A stretch of DNA of 64,000 bases from an uncultured bacterium (GTDB lineage: Bacteria > Spirochaetota > Leptospiria > Leptospirales > Leptonemataceae), in NCBI GenBank assembly GCA_937928085.1, contig CALFVU010000013.1, positions 1 through 64,000 on the forward strand, read 5' to 3'. Below, in pieces: positions 18,751 to 28,244 of the stretch. A program made the translations under genes and the position numbers. Every line of letters starts with the position of its first letter. The first letter of the stretch is position 1. Below the pieces are notes generated by a model. It was given only the letters and a program-made list of their open reading frames with translations. It was not told where the DNA came from and did not search any database.

Positions 18751-20061
18751 TTAATATTGTACTATTTCTGGAAATACAATCATTGTGATTAAGCCCAATA
18801 TCTGAATAAAAATAAATGGTATAACACCCTTATAGATGATTTTTGTAGTTATTTCCGGAGGAGCTACTCCTTTTAAATAAAATAAAGAAAAGCCGAATGG
18901 CGGTGTTAAGAAGGATGTTTGTAAGTTCATTCCAATCATTACTCCAAACCAAACCATGTTAATATCAAGCTTTATTGCTGCAGTGGTAATCATTGGAATG
19001 ACAATAAAAACAATTTCAAAAAAATCTATAAAAAATCCTAAAATAAAAATAACAAAATTTACGAAGAAAAGAAAACCCCATTTTCCACCGGGAAGATTTG
19101 TTAAAAATTCATCTATCCAAACATCACCATTTACACCTCGAAATACTAACGAAAAAACAGTAGAACCAATTAGCAAAAATATGACCATCACAGTAAGTTT
19201 AGCTGTATCATTCATTGCTTCTTTTAGGTTTTTAATGTTAAATTGTTTATTAAGTGAGGCTAAAATCATTGCACCAACAGCACCTAAAGCACCAGCTTCT
19301 GTAGGAGTTGCAACTCCAGTAAAAATACTTCCCAATACAACTAAAATTAAAAATAGAGGAGGTAGCATTATAAAAACAACTTTTTTGTATAATTCAGATT
19401 TACTTATGTTTCTTACTTCTTTTGGCAAAGCAGGAACCAACTCAGGTTTAAAAATCGATACAATTACAATAAAAATAACATACATTCCAGAAATTAGTAA
19501 ACCGGGATATAAAGCTCCCAAAAACAAATCTCCAACAGAAACACCTAATTGATCTCCCAGTACAATTAAAACCACACTTGGAGGTATGATTTGACCCAAG
19601 GTACCGGCTGCACAAATTACTCCTGAAGAAATTTCTTTTGAGTATCCATATTTTAGCATCACTGGCAAGGAGATAAGTCCCATAGACACAACTGTAGCTC
19701 CTACAACACCGGTAGCTGCTGCAAGTAGTGTTCCTACTAATACAACAGCTATAGCTATTCCTCCTCGAATAGGTCCAAATAACATTCCGATTGTTGTTAA
19801 TAAATTTTCTGCTAGTTTAGATTTTTCTAATATTGTTCCCATAAAAATAAAAAAAGGGATAGCTAACAAAATATAATTTGACATTATTCCGTAAATTCTT
19901 TCCGATAAAGTATTGAAAAAAGTAAATTCAAAGTATCCCAGCACTAGTCCAAAAATTGAAAATACAAGACCAGCCCCGGCTAAAGAAAAAGCTACAGGAT
20001 ATCCACTAAAAACAAATACTAGTAGACCTATGAACATTAAAAGAGGAAGTATGGAATCCAT
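18751..20061 (-). CDS. dctM: TRAP transporter large permease subunit
   Basis: About 12 membrane helices over 436 residues. Signature segments are GPIRGGIAIAVVLVGTLLAA, TGVVGATVVSMGLISLPVML and AAGTLGQIIPPSVVLIVLG near residues 95-170, and the C-terminal GMNLQTSFLTPPFGFSLFYL. It is the ion-coupled (usually Na+) transport subunit working with DctQ and the DctP binding protein encoded directly upstream in the same operon. Spacing to dctQ is four bases. Length and motifs are normal. Confidence 0.94.
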   Translation of the reverse strand: MDSILPLLMFIGLLVFVFSGYPVAFSLAGAGLVFSIFGLVLGYFEFTFFNTLSERIYGIMSNYILLAIPFFIFMGTILEKSKLAENLLTTIGMLFGPIRGGIAIAVVLVGTLLAAATGVVGATVVSMGLISLPVMLKYGYSKEISSGVICAAGTLGQIIPPSVVLIVLGDQLGVSVGDLFLGALYPGLLISGMYVIFIVIVSIFKPELVPALPKEVRNISKSELYKKVVFIMLPPLFLILVVLGSIFTGVATPTEAGALGAVGAMILASLNKQFNIKNLKEAMNDTAKLTVMVIFLLIGSTVFSLVFRGVNGDVWIDEFLTNLPGGKWGFLFFVNFVIFILGFFIDFFEIVFIVIPMITTAAIKLDINMVWFGVMIGMNLQTSFLTPPFGFSLFYLKGVAPPEITTKIIYKGVIPFIFIQILGLITMIVFPEIVQY

Positions 20062-20065
20062 TAGA

Positions 20066-20632
20066 TCACCTCTCTTTCGATATGGATTTTTCTTCCATAA
20101 TTGTATAATTAGTTTTTAAATGTAAAAATTTTTGTATCAAATACGAAATTGACTGTAAAAATAAAAGAAAAAAAGAAATCGGGATCATGGTTTTTATGGG
20201 AAATCTGGGTAATCCCCCAGGATCGGGGGACATTTCTAAAATACGCCAAGAATTTATGACAGTGGGTATAGAAACATAGATAAGTAGAATACAAAAAGGA
20301 GTTAAGAAAATTATAGTTCCCAAAATATCGATGTATGTTCTAATTTTATCGGAGAATTTGTTATATAGAATATCCACTTTTACATGAGAATTATGTTTTA
20401 ATCCGTATGCTCCACCTAGAAGAAAAATAATACTAAATAAATACCATTGTAATTCAATCAAAGCATTAGAATTTAAATCTACCCCTAAGTATTTTCCTAA
20501 ATATCGTGTAATTGCATTATAAGCAGATATAAGAACTACAAATAAAACTAACCAGTTATTCCAATTTCCAATATTTTCTGTTATTTTATTTATTGTTTCA
20601 GAAATTTGTTTTAATTTTTCAAATTGTTTCAT
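20066..20632 (-). CDS. dctQ: TRAP transporter small permease subunit
   Basis: 188 residues with four membrane helices, the usual DctQ topology. Recognisable features are WNNWLVLFVVLISAYNAITRYLG with the early helix, ELQWYLFSIIFLLGGAYGLKHNSHVKVDIL, the best-conserved DctQ stretch, and a third and fourth helix ending before a charged C terminus. I start at the ATG at 20632; an in-frame TTG three codons upstream at 20641 is possible, and neither has a clear Shine-Dalgarno. It sits between dctP and dctM. Confidence 0.9.
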   Translation of the reverse strand: MKQFEKLKQISETINKITENIGNWNNWLVLFVVLISAYNAITRYLGKYLGVDLNSNALIELQWYLFSIIFLLGGAYGLKHNSHVKVDILYNKFSDKIRTYIDILGTIIFLTPFCILLIYVSIPTVINSWRILEMSPDPGGLPRFPIKTMIPISFFLLFLQSISYLIQKFLHLKTNYTIMEEKSISKER

Positions 20633-20659
20633 AAATTTCAAAGAATAAATAAAATTAAG

Positions 20660-21772
20660 CTATTTTACTGTAAATCCAAAATTAGAATATGTCAATTCTG
20701 CAGTGCGAAACCATTCATTTTCATCGCCTCGAAATTTTTTCCAAGATTCATAGACTTTTTTATAAGTTTTATCTTTTAAAGCTAATTCTTCCATTAGCTC
20801 GTTTGCTTTTTTGTAGGCTTCTTTTAGAATTTCATCAGAAAATTTTCTTAATTGAGTACCTTGTTTTATCATTCTTTGTAGAGCTTCTGGATTTTTGGCA
20901 TCATATTTAGCAGTCATATCAATGTTTGCATAAGCGCAAGCAGTTTCTAAAATTGTTTTATAAGTATTCGGTAGATCTTCCCATGCTTTTTTATTTATAA
21001 GAAAAGTTATCGTAGTTCCAGGTTCCCACCAACCAGGATAATAGTAATATTTTGCAACTTTATAAAATCCTAATTTTTCATCATCATAAGGTCCTACCCA
21101 TTCTGTAGCATCGATAGCACCTCTCTCTAATGCAGGATAAATGTCTCCCCCTGCCAATACTTGTACGTTAACACCTAGTGCAGACATTACTTTTCCACCT
21201 AAGCCTGGAATTCTCATTTTTAAACCTTTTAAATCATTTATTGTATTTACTTCTTTTCTAAACCATCCACCCATTTGACATCCTGTATTACCCCCTGGAA
21301 AGTTGATAATGTTAAATTCACTATAGATTTCTTGCATTAATTGTAAACCACCACCGTGATATAACCAGGCATTTTGTTGTCTTGCTGTTAAACCAAAAGG
21401 AACTCCAGTATCAAAAGCTAAAGCTTCGTGTTTTCCCGTAAAATAATATGAAACTGTATGAGCCATTTCGACAGAATTGTTTTGAACAGCATCCATTACT
21501 TGTAATCCCGGTACAATTTCTCCTGCAGGGTAGACTTTTATATTAAATTTTCCATTCGTCATTTTTCGAACTGCTTCTGCCATGACTTCTGCAGCTCCAA
21601 AGATTGTATCTAAACTTCGTGGAAAGCTTGATGCAAGTCTCCAGTTTATTTGGGGAAAATCTACTGTACTTGTTTCTTGTCCCTGAGAATCTTTTTTGCA
21701 AGCATTGCTTACCACTATAGACCCTAACGAAATAGGTAATAGTTTAAGTACTTCTTTTCTTGTAATCTTCAT
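20660..21772 (-). CDS. dctP: TRAP transporter substrate-binding protein, TakP/lactate-type
   Basis: Exported binding protein, probably lipid-anchored: SIVVSNAC ends the signal with Cys25 as candidate lipobox cysteine. The mature protein resembles the TakP (2-oxoacid) and Thermus-type lactate binders: WRLASSFPRSLDTIFGAAE, KVYPAGEIVPGLQVMDAV, EMAHTVSYYFTGKH, NAWLYHGGGLQLMQEIY, GNTGCQMGGWF, LKMRIPGLGGKVM, DATEWVGPYDD and YYYPGWWEPGTT. A 2-oxoacid, lactate or a similar carboxylate is therefore the likely ligand. 370 residues. AAAGGAGAGAG precedes the ATG and a promoter candidate lies at 21820-21848, so dctP opens the dctP-dctQ-dctM operon. Confidence 0.92.
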   Translation of the reverse strand: MKITRKEVLKLLPISLGSIVVSNACKKDSQGQETSTVDFPQINWRLASSFPRSLDTIFGAAEVMAEAVRKMTNGKFNIKVYPAGEIVPGLQVMDAVQNNSVEMAHTVSYYFTGKHEALAFDTGVPFGLTARQQNAWLYHGGGLQLMQEIYSEFNIINFPGGNTGCQMGGWFRKEVNTINDLKGLKMRIPGLGGKVMSALGVNVQVLAGGDIYPALERGAIDATEWVGPYDDEKLGFYKVAKYYYYPGWWEPGTTITFLINKKAWEDLPNTYKTILETACAYANIDMTAKYDAKNPEALQRMIKQGTQLRKFSDEILKEAYKKANELMEELALKDKTYKKVYESWKKFRGDENEWFRTAELTYSNFGFTVK

Positions 21773-21819
21773 TTCTCTCTCCTTTGTTGCGTTGCTTTGT
21801 TTAAGTTGTTATGTTATAC

Positions 21820-21848
21820 CATATATTGTTTAAAAAATAAAATGTCAA
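21820..21848 (-). promoter_or_regulatory. candidate sigma-70 promoter of the dctPQM operon
   Basis: On the minus strand a perfect TTGACA (21848-21843) is followed by a 17-base spacer and TATATG (21825-21820), with transcription expected to start near 21813, about 40 bases before the dctP ATG. A second TATAAC lies seven bases further down. Good -35, moderate -10. Confidence 0.5.
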
Positions 21849-21969
21849 CTTAGTTTATACATTATACATTGAATTGTAAAAATTTTTTTAAAGAAAAACT
21901 TAAACTTGAATGTGTTCTATCTAATGTTTTGTTTTATGAATTTTAAAAATCAAAAATCAATTTTGTATT

Positions 21970-22525
21970 ATGGCTTTTTTAATTTCCTTTTCTTGCCAAA
22001 AGTATGGCTTTACTTTAAGTAAAAAAAGAAGAAAGAATTTCTTATTACAATTTATTAAATTTACTAAAAAAATTCTTTTTGAGGTGCAATTTATCCCATT
22101 TATTTTGATTATACTAGTATTTTAGGTATAAAAGTATTTTTAGGTTTAAATGAAATAGAAGAAGAAATTGATTTAATTATCAAAGTAGAATATTATTCTA
22201 AAATTTTTTTTATGTCAAGCAATGTTTATATGAAAAAAAAAGTTGTCTTACTAATGTCCACTTTTCGAGAAGAAAGTACGGTGTTTCAGGCTTTAAAAAA
22301 AATTTTTTGAACATTTTAAATCAAACTCAAATCCGATTGATAAGACCCAATTTTAAGACCATTTCTCCTTATACAAATTTTTAACTATAGTTAAGGTATC
22401 TGTAAAGCTTGGAACTTGATATAAAATTGTATACGAAAGACATATTAGAGATTAATTACAAAAGAGAAATGGCGATTGTAGTAGTGAACAAGGAAAATAT
22501 AGAAATTTTAGGAATAGGTAGATAA
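21970..22525 (+). pseudogene. possible decayed lipoprotein gene in several frames
   Basis: No intact gene fills the kilobase between dctP and the gene at 22806. On the plus strand successive frames carry protein-like stretches. From the ATG at 21970 to 22125 the reading starts MAFLISFSCQKYGF, like a short lipoprotein signal with a Cys. From 22083 to 22310 75 codons are open, including GIKVFLGLNEIEEEIDLIIK. From about 22307 to 22384 the reading includes NQTQIRLIRPNFKTISPYTN, and from 22406 to 22525 DILEINYKREMAIVVVNKEN. At least three shifts would be needed to join them. I recognise no family; chance openings are possible in AT-rich DNA. Confidence 0.35.
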
Positions 22526-22805
22526 GGTACATCGTCCCTTTTGTTTGGAATCAAAATTTTATGTGTTAATCTTCTAATAATAAATGCAAAAATCTTGATT
22601 TTGGCATAAATAAAAAAAACTTTTTTTGATCGGTAAAAAACAAAATTTATAATCATTTTTCGGGATAATACTATAAAAAAATATATCGATGACTAAAAAT
22701 TACTAAAAGCTAAATTTTTAGATCTATACTTATGATGATTTGGCAACAGTGGTATATACTAAAAAATACTTGATGATTTTTAAAGGTATTATGAATTGAT
22801 TTTTT
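22526..22805. other. AT-rich intergenic stretch with no recognisable feature
   Basis: Between the suspected gene remains and the small secreted protein gene I see only AT-rich sequence with short open stretches. A 66-codon minus-strand opening across 22456-22656 has no ribosome site and an unlikely composition. The promoter of the gene at 22806 presumably lies here, but no good pair of boxes stands out. Confidence 0.5.
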
Positions 22806-23132
22806 ATGAGAAAAAAAATACCTTTTTTATTTCTTTTTTTAATTCCTTATTTTTTAAATGCTACTTCTGATAAGATTAAAATACAAATTTCTGAAGAACA
22901 AGAAGAAGTACCCTTTTATAGAACATTTTTGATTTCTGCGGAAAATCCATTTGATGAAAATAAAACAATTTTAGGTACGATTTTTTTTGAAAATGGTGAA
23001 CAGTGCCCTTTTTATTTGGAAGTAAAAGCAAGTAATGATACAAAAATCATAAGACATTGTAATGTAAAAAAAAGAAAGCTAAAATACGAAGTAAAAGTAG
23101 AATATGTATATCCATTCATTATTAAAGAATAA
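22806..23132 (+). CDS. small secreted protein of unknown function
   Basis: 108 residues. A clear signal peptide (MRKKIPFLFLFLIPYFLNA, cleavage likely near residue 19-20) leads into a short beta-rich protein with two cysteines (GEQCPFYLEV and IIRHCNVKKR) that could form a disulphide in the periplasm. No family is recognised. It ends exactly one base before the stop codon of the convergent flagellar gene, so the two genes abut tail to tail with no room for a shared terminator. Confidence 0.65.
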   Translation: MRKKIPFLFLFLIPYFLNATSDKIKIQISEEQEEVPFYRTFLISAENPFDENKTILGTIFFENGEQCPFYLEVKASNDTKIIRHCNVKKRKLKYEVKVEYVYPFIIKE

Positions 23133-23993
23133 TTATCTTGCTACTTCGTTGATTAATTTTCCAAGGAGACCATCGTGAGTTGTAATTGATTTTTGATTGG
23201 CTTCGTATTCTCTTTGAACTTCTATCATTTTTGTCATTTCTCTTACAATATTCACATTTGATGCTTCCAAATACCCTTGAAGGATAATGGGATGTCGATT
23301 CTCTTTAAATTCCAACATTGGTCCTGATTCGGGAGTTACAGAATAAAAACTATTGCCTTCTTTTTTTAGTTCTCGAGGAAATTCTACAGTCCGTATTTTT
23401 ATTTTATCTAGTAAGATGGGCTGCTCCCAATGATTTTGAGTTTCATTCGTTCCCTTTAAAGGATCATTCCCAAATTTTTCGTTAATCCAAATTTCACCAT
23501 TTTCTTTTACAATCCAGTTCCATCGGGAAACTCTAATAGGCCCTTTTTCTCCCATTAGAGGAAAACCATCAGGTGTTACTAAATAACCATCTTTATCTAA
23601 AATAAAAGAACCTGCTTTTGTTAATTTTTCCCCTCGATCGGTTAAGACCACAAAAAAAGCTGGATTTTCGTTATTTCGATCGTCAATCATTAAGTCAAAT
23701 GGATTGTCCGTTTTTTTTACGGGTCCTTGTTCAAATCGAATAAAAATCTCGTTCAATTCAACGCCTGTCCCTAGTTTACCTACAATAGGAGCTAAGTCAA
23801 AACTTCCAATAGGAACCCATCCTAATCCATCTTCTCTAGTTCTACGAATCAGCATTTCTGGAAACGATTTAAAAATTGCATCTTCGCTTTTAAATGCAGT
23901 TTTGTCTACATTAGCAATATTGTTAGCGATAACATCTAGCTTATATTGGTTCATAATCATGCCTGTAGCAGATGTGTAAATTCCTCTTAACAT
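23133..23993 (-). CDS. flgF: flagellar basal-body rod/hook family protein, FlgF/FlgG type
   Basis: Component of the flagellar distal or proximal rod, exported by the flagellar type III system. The N terminus has the FlgE/F/G/BC signature [27 protein letters not shown] (residues 4-30) and the C terminus the matching helical motif [33 protein letters not shown], which together form the coiled-coil D0 domain. [18 protein letters not shown] near 112 and [20 protein letters not shown] are the central hook/rod segments. 286 residues is closer to FlgF or a FlgF-like rod protein than to FlgE. It stands alone, away from other flagellar genes, so FlgF versus FlgG is not certain. Confidence 0.85.
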   Translation of the reverse strand: MLRGIYTSATGMIMNQYKLDVIANNIANVDKTAFKSEDAIFKSFPEMLIRRTREDGLGWVPIGSFDLAPIVGKLGTGVELNEIFIRFEQGPVKKTDNPFDLMIDDRNNENPAFFVVLTDRGEKLTKAGSFILDKDGYLVTPDGFPLMGEKGPIRVSRWNWIVKENGEIWINEKFGNDPLKGTNETQNHWEQPILLDKIKIRTVEFPRELKKEGNSFYSVTPESGPMLEFKENRHPIILQGYLEASNVNIVREMTKMIEVQREYEANQKSITTHDGLLGKLINEVAR

Positions 23994-24033
23994 ATTGCAT
24001 TTATCGGAGGATTCATAAATTTGGTATAAAAAA

Positions 24034-25221
24034 ATGTTTGTAAGTTTAGGAACAGGATTTTATCAAATACCACTTCTTAATGCTTTAAAAAATTTAGAGA
24101 TTCCGATTATAGGAATTGATCAAAATCTTGAATCGATAGGAAAGAATTTATGTGATATATTTTTCTCTTGCTCTTTGTTAGATAAAGAAAGAATCATAGA
24201 AATTTTAAAGCCCTATCGAAAACACCTAAAAGGAATTTATTCTCGTTCGTATGGAAAATTTTTAGAAACAGCAAACGAGCTTGCCAATTATTTTGGTTTA
24301 CCTGCAAACCCTGATCCATCAATACAAATTTATCGCAATAAAAAAGAAGTTTTAAAGCTTGCTTTAAATGATCCATATCTTTATAAACAAAAAGATAGGA
24401 TCCAAAAACTTGAACAATCAAAAAAATGGGTAGTAAAATCTATCTCTTCTTATGGAAAAATCAACATTGATTTGATTGAAAATTTAGCAGATTTTAAGAA
24501 TTCAACTTCCTTTTATGTTGAACCTTTTTACGAAGGAAATGAATACATTTTTTTTGGATTGATTATCAATAGAAAGTTATATCCTTTAGTAATTACTCAA
24601 AAAGAAATTATAAATTTTGATTATATAAAGAAAAATCCAGAAACAAAGCCTTTATTATTTTGTGATAAGAAACATTTTTATCCTTCGAATTTAACAGACC
24701 TTCAGAAATATAAAATATTTCAAATTTCTAATTATATCGTAAAAAAAACAAATTTGGTATTAGGTCCTTTTTTAGCAGAATTTATTGTTCACAATGATGA
24801 TATTTTTTTTATAGAAGCAGTTCCTGAGGTGGGAGGAGAATTTATCGCAGATTATTTAATTCCCGAAATTTTGAACCTTCCTTATTTTGAATTTTTAGTT
24901 CAAATTCTAATGAATGAAAATTTAGAATCGATAAAAGAAACTTTAACAAAAAAACTTCTTCAATCAAAAGAAAAAGTGTTTTTGATCAACTATATTTTCC
25001 AAAAAGAAGGTTGCTTTCAGAATTTACAATTCCCCGAAACTTTTTGGAAATCAAAATATTATTTTTTTCAGCATATACTAAAAAAAAAGGGTGATTTTAC
25101 AAAATACAAAAACAAAAATTTAGATCGAATAGCTGTGTTCGGCTTATTGGGAGATTCTTTACAAGATTTAATCGAAACATCTAACCAAATAGAAAATGAT
25201 ATTATTATAGAATATCAGTAA
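24034..25221 (+). CDS. ATP-grasp family protein of unknown substrate
   Basis: 395 residues with a pre-ATP-grasp Rossmann-like N terminus ([40 protein letters not shown]) as in PurK/carbamoyl-phosphate-synthase-type enzymes, then an ATP-grasp region: [14 protein letters not shown] near 135, [19 protein letters not shown] near 160, and [32 protein letters not shown] near 250, where the Glu and Gly-Gly match the metal-binding end of the fold. Such enzymes ligate a carboxylate to an amine or thiol. The partner substrate is unknown. It is divergent from the flagellar gene, with 40 bases between. Confidence 0.7.
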   Translation: MFVSLGTGFYQIPLLNALKNLEIPIIGIDQNLESIGKNLCDIFFSCSLLDKERIIEILKPYRKHLKGIYSRSYGKFLETANELANYFGLPANPDPSIQIYRNKKEVLKLALNDPYLYKQKDRIQKLEQSKKWVVKSISSYGKINIDLIENLADFKNSTSFYVEPFYEGNEYIFFGLIINRKLYPLVITQKEIINFDYIKKNPETKPLLFCDKKHFYPSNLTDLQKYKIFQISNYIVKKTNLVLGPFLAEFIVHNDDIFFIEAVPEVGGEFIADYLIPEILNLPYFEFLVQILMNENLESIKETLTKKLLQSKEKVFLINYIFQKEGCFQNLQFPETFWKSKYYFFQHILKKKGDFTKYKNKNLDRIAVFGLLGDSLQDLIETSNQIENDIIIEYQ

Positions 25222-25302
25222 AATTGAATCTTATTTATAATTTTATAGACAAAAGATAAGAATAAAAAAAAATCAACTTAATCCATAACAAGGAGTCTTA
25301 TT

Positions 25303-27546
25303 ATGATTCAACAAACTGATATTTTTGCAAATTTCATACATTTTTTAATGTTTTCTATTGCTCATGTTGCTTTTATTTATGCAATTTGGTATAGAATTCG
25401 AATAATGAAAAAATCTCAAAAAGCTGGTTCTTTTGCAAATTGGGAAGCGCGAATCCGTTCTTTTTTATTAAATGTTTTATTTCAACAAAAATTGTTTAAA
25501 AATCCTCTTCGCGGAATTATGCATGCTTTTATCTTTTATGGATTTATTGTTTATATCTTTCATACTTCTAGTCAAATGATAGCTGGTAATCTCTGGATCT
25601 TTTTAAAAACGATTGGAATTGATCCTTATGATTTTCTTATTCCAGAATATACTGATTTAGGAATTCATTTAAGTGAAGGCACTGCAATTCTCTTATTTGT
25701 CGGAATGATTCTTTTGATGATGTTTACTTATTTTGTTTACTATCAACTAGGGGGTAAGGAAAATTTTGAATTAAATACCAATAAAAAATTACAATGGATT
25801 GCTATAACCGTACTTTTTTTTGAATTCATTATATTACTTGCAATCGTAATTGGTTCAGGAAAGGAAATTTACGAAGCATTTGTACAAAACTTTTCTTTAT
25901 TAGTTTTAATAGGTTTACTTTATTTTGCTTATCGAAGATGGATTTTAAGAGCAAAAGGATTAGACATACCATCACCTCAATCAGCAATCGTTATTTTATT
26001 AATTGCAACGTTGATGACTTCCACGCTTGTGGGTTCAGCAGCTAAGGCTTTTTTGGATCAACATTCGATAAGTTGGGTAAACAAAGTGGTGATTCCAATC
26101 CTTCAGTTTTTGGGATTAGAGCAATCTTACCAAGCAAAAGCTTTATATCAATTCACTTGGTGGGTTCATATTGCAACAGTTTATGTGTTTTTAGTATTTA
26201 TCCCAAATTCTAAACATTCCCATTTACTTTATGCTCCTGTTAATTTTCTTTTAGTCGATGATCAACCCCGAGGTGCTATGAAGTATATCGATATTGAAAA
26301 TGCAACCGTTTGGGGTGCGGGAAACATTACAGAACTACCTTGGACATCTCTTTTAGATAGTATGTCTTGTATTGAATGTGGTCGTTGTACTGTTCAATGT
26401 CCAGCAAATAGAACAGGAAAACCTCTAGATCCAAAAAAAATTATGGTGGATATAAAACATGCAATGATGGATTATTCTAAACAAATACTCAATTATAGTG
26501 AAGATGGAAATGCTCCCTCTAAGATCATTGGCGAACCATACATCACTGAAGAAGAATTGTGGTCATGTACTTCTTGCTTTGCTTGTGTAGAATCCTGCCC
26601 AGTGGGTAATCATCAATTAGAGGCAATTCTTGAAATGCGGCGATATCAAGTACTTGTAGAAAGCAATTTTCCATCTCAACTTCAAACAGCTTTTGTAAAT
26701 ATGGAAAATAATGCAAATCCATGGGGTCTAGGAGCTCATACACGAAAAGACTGGGCAGAAGGTCTTAACGTAAAAACAATGGCAGAAGATTCAAATGTGG
26801 AGTATTTATATTGGGTAGGATGTGCAGCCTCTTTTGATGATAGAAATAAAAAAGTAGCTCGTGCTTTAGTTCAAATAATGCAAAAAGCTGGAATCAAATT
26901 TGCAATTTTAGGAACAGAAGAAAGTTGTTCTGGTGATAGTGCAAGAAGAGGAGGAAATGAATATTTGTATCAAACATTAGCTAGAACAAATGTGGAAACA
27001 TTAAATCGATATAATGTAAAAAAAATTGTTACAGCTTGTCCACATTGTTTTAACACAATTAAAAATGAATATCCTCAATTTGGTGGTAATTACGAAGTAT
27101 ATCATCATACCCAACTTATTGAAAAACTATTACAAGAAGGAAAAATTCAATTAGATGATCATGCTGTACAAGAAATGCAAAAATTAAAAGGAACATATCA
27201 TGATTCTTGTTATTTAGGAAGATATAACAATGTTTATGATGCTCCCAGAAACTTATTAGAAAAATCTCTGGGAAATTCTATAGCTGAACCTGTAGATCAT
27301 AAAAAAAATGGACTTTGTTGTGGTGCTGGTGGTGCTCAAATGTGGATGGAAGAAAAATACGAAAGAGTCAATATTAAAAGAACTGAACAGCTACTAGATA
27401 CAGGAGCTGATACTATTGGCGTTGCGTGTCCCTTTTGTATGATTATGATTACAGATGGAGTTAAAGCGAAAGGCAAAGAAAACTATGTAAAAGTTCTCGA
27501 TGTCTCAGAAATTGTCTTATCTGCTTTAAAAAATCATCAATCATAA
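25303..27546 (+). CDS. membrane iron-sulphur oxidoreductase, EtfD / HdrD-like fusion
   Basis: 747 residues combining a cytochrome-b-like (NarI-type) N-terminal domain of about six helices (residues 10-300) with two [4Fe-4S] motifs, CIECGRCTVQCP near 355 and CTSCFACVESCP near 422, and two CCG cysteine-rich domains (GCAASFDDR, ESCSGDSARRGG, TACPHCFNT; then YHDSCYLGRYN, GLCCGAGGAQMW, ACPFCMIM). This architecture is that of EtfD-type proteins that pass electrons from electron-transfer flavoprotein (fatty-acid or amino-acid oxidation) to quinone. No etfAB gene is nearby. AAGGAG precedes the ATG and a long hairpin follows the stop, so it is probably monocistronic. Confidence 0.85.
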   Translation: MIQQTDIFANFIHFLMFSIAHVAFIYAIWYRIRIMKKSQKAGSFANWEARIRSFLLNVLFQQKLFKNPLRGIMHAFIFYGFIVYIFHTSSQMIAGNLWIFLKTIGIDPYDFLIPEYTDLGIHLSEGTAILLFVGMILLMMFTYFVYYQLGGKENFELNTNKKLQWIAITVLFFEFIILLAIVIGSGKEIYEAFVQNFSLLVLIGLLYFAYRRWILRAKGLDIPSPQSAIVILLIATLMTSTLVGSAAKAFLDQHSISWVNKVVIPILQFLGLEQSYQAKALYQFTWWVHIATVYVFLVFIPNSKHSHLLYAPVNFLLVDDQPRGAMKYIDIENATVWGAGNITELPWTSLLDSMSCIECGRCTVQCPANRTGKPLDPKKIMVDIKHAMMDYSKQILNYSEDGNAPSKIIGEPYITEEELWSCTSCFACVESCPVGNHQLEAILEMRRYQVLVESNFPSQLQTAFVNMENNANPWGLGAHTRKDWAEGLNVKTMAEDSNVEYLYWVGCAASFDDRNKKVARALVQIMQKAGIKFAILGTEESCSGDSARRGGNEYLYQTLARTNVETLNRYNVKKIVTACPHCFNTIKNEYPQFGGNYEVYHHTQLIEKLLQEGKIQLDDHAVQEMQKLKGTYHDSCYLGRYNNVYDAPRNLLEKSLGNSIAEPVDHKKNGLCCGAGGAQMWMEEKYERVNIKRTEQLLDTGADTIGVACPFCMIMITDGVKAKGKENYVKVLDVSEIVLSALKNHQS

Positions 27547-27554
27547 GTTAAGTA

Positions 27555-27606
27555 TATAATCATCGATGTAGATTTCTAAATCGAGAGATTTATATCGATG
27601 GTTATA
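27555..27606 (+). terminator. long hairpin after the EtfD-like gene, plus-strand terminator candidate
   Basis: A 23-pair stem starts at 27555 and closes at 27606, around a short loop near 27578-27583; the core is CATCGAT (27561-27567) against ATCGATG (27594-27600). Four G-T pairs (27560, 27568, 27571, 27574) are G-U in plus-strand RNA but would be A-C mismatches in the other strand, so it is strand-specific. A T-rich stretch follows from 27610. The U tract is not immediately adjacent, so an RNA-stabilising role is possible. Confidence 0.6.
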
Positions 27607-27621
27607 AAATTTTATAATTTT

Positions 27622-28191
27622 TTAATAAAATTCATCCCTGTAATTTAATTTTATTTCTCTTTTATGACTACATCCTTCTTTCTTTAACACATAGCTATTA
27701 TTAAATTCAAAGGCATTCAAATCCACTATATTTATTTCTTTTTCTGATGAGAATTCTTTTTTTAATTGATTTTGTTCTTTTGATTTGTTGATTGATTCTA
27801 ATTCCCATTCTAGAAATTGCCTTATTATATAACTGATTGAATATCCTGTAATTTTTCGAAGATCCCAATATTTTTCCCATATGTATGGACTTATATTTTT
27901 TAATCGAATGTTGATATATGTTTTAGTGGGGGGTTGGTAGGTAGTGGTTGCAGTTCTTTTGTATGGTGCAACTTTTGATTTGATTATTTTTTTATGAAAT
28001 TTATAATACAAATATTTTAAGAAAGCGTCAAAATTTTTTTTAGATAGCTTCTGTAGATTTTTGTAATATTCTGGAAGAATACTTATTCCTACAGTATGGC
28101 ATTCTTTTAAGTTATAATATGATGAGTCTTCAAAAGAAGAAATTGCCACTATTTTATCAAAATTATTAGTACAAGTTTGGGGAAACTTCAT
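27622..28191 (-). CDS. DUF1564-like protein
   Basis: 189 residues. The middle VGISILPEYYKNLQKLSKKN and later NISPYIWEKYWDLRKITGYSISYIIRQFLEWELE resemble my memory of DUF1564, a family expanded in Leptospira: a short ILPE-YY-type strand, then a helical segment, then a W-x-E-type stretch and a SxxxxxxLLxLEL-type helix, possibly a ribbon-helix-helix-like DNA-binding fold. No enzyme motif. It faces the EtfD-like gene and its stop lies in that gene's terminator region. Function unknown; the family assignment needs a profile search. Confidence 0.55.
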   Translation of the reverse strand: MKFPQTCTNNFDKIVAISSFEDSSYYNLKECHTVGISILPEYYKNLQKLSKKNFDAFLKYLYYKFHKKIIKSKVAPYKRTATTTYQPPTKTYINIRLKNISPYIWEKYWDLRKITGYSISYIIRQFLEWELESINKSKEQNQLKKEFSSEKEINIVDLNAFEFNNSYVLKKEGCSHKREIKLNYRDEFY

Positions 28192-28244
28192 ATATATATT
28201 ATATATAATGAATTTTATTTTTTTTCGTTATAACTAAAAAAAAA

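Noticed and set aside
18956-19552. Open frame of about 198 codons on the plus strand
   Set aside because: It lies wholly opposite dctM, has Ser/Thr/Lys-rich composition typical of antisense translation and no ribosome site.
22456-22656. 66-codon opening on the minus strand in the gene-poor kilobase
   Set aside because: No start signals, and it opposes the plus-strand stretches that look more protein-like.
27941-28200. Possible mobile-element end near the DUF1564-like gene because of the TATATATATAT run
   Set aside because: No inverted repeats, transposase or target duplication were found around it.
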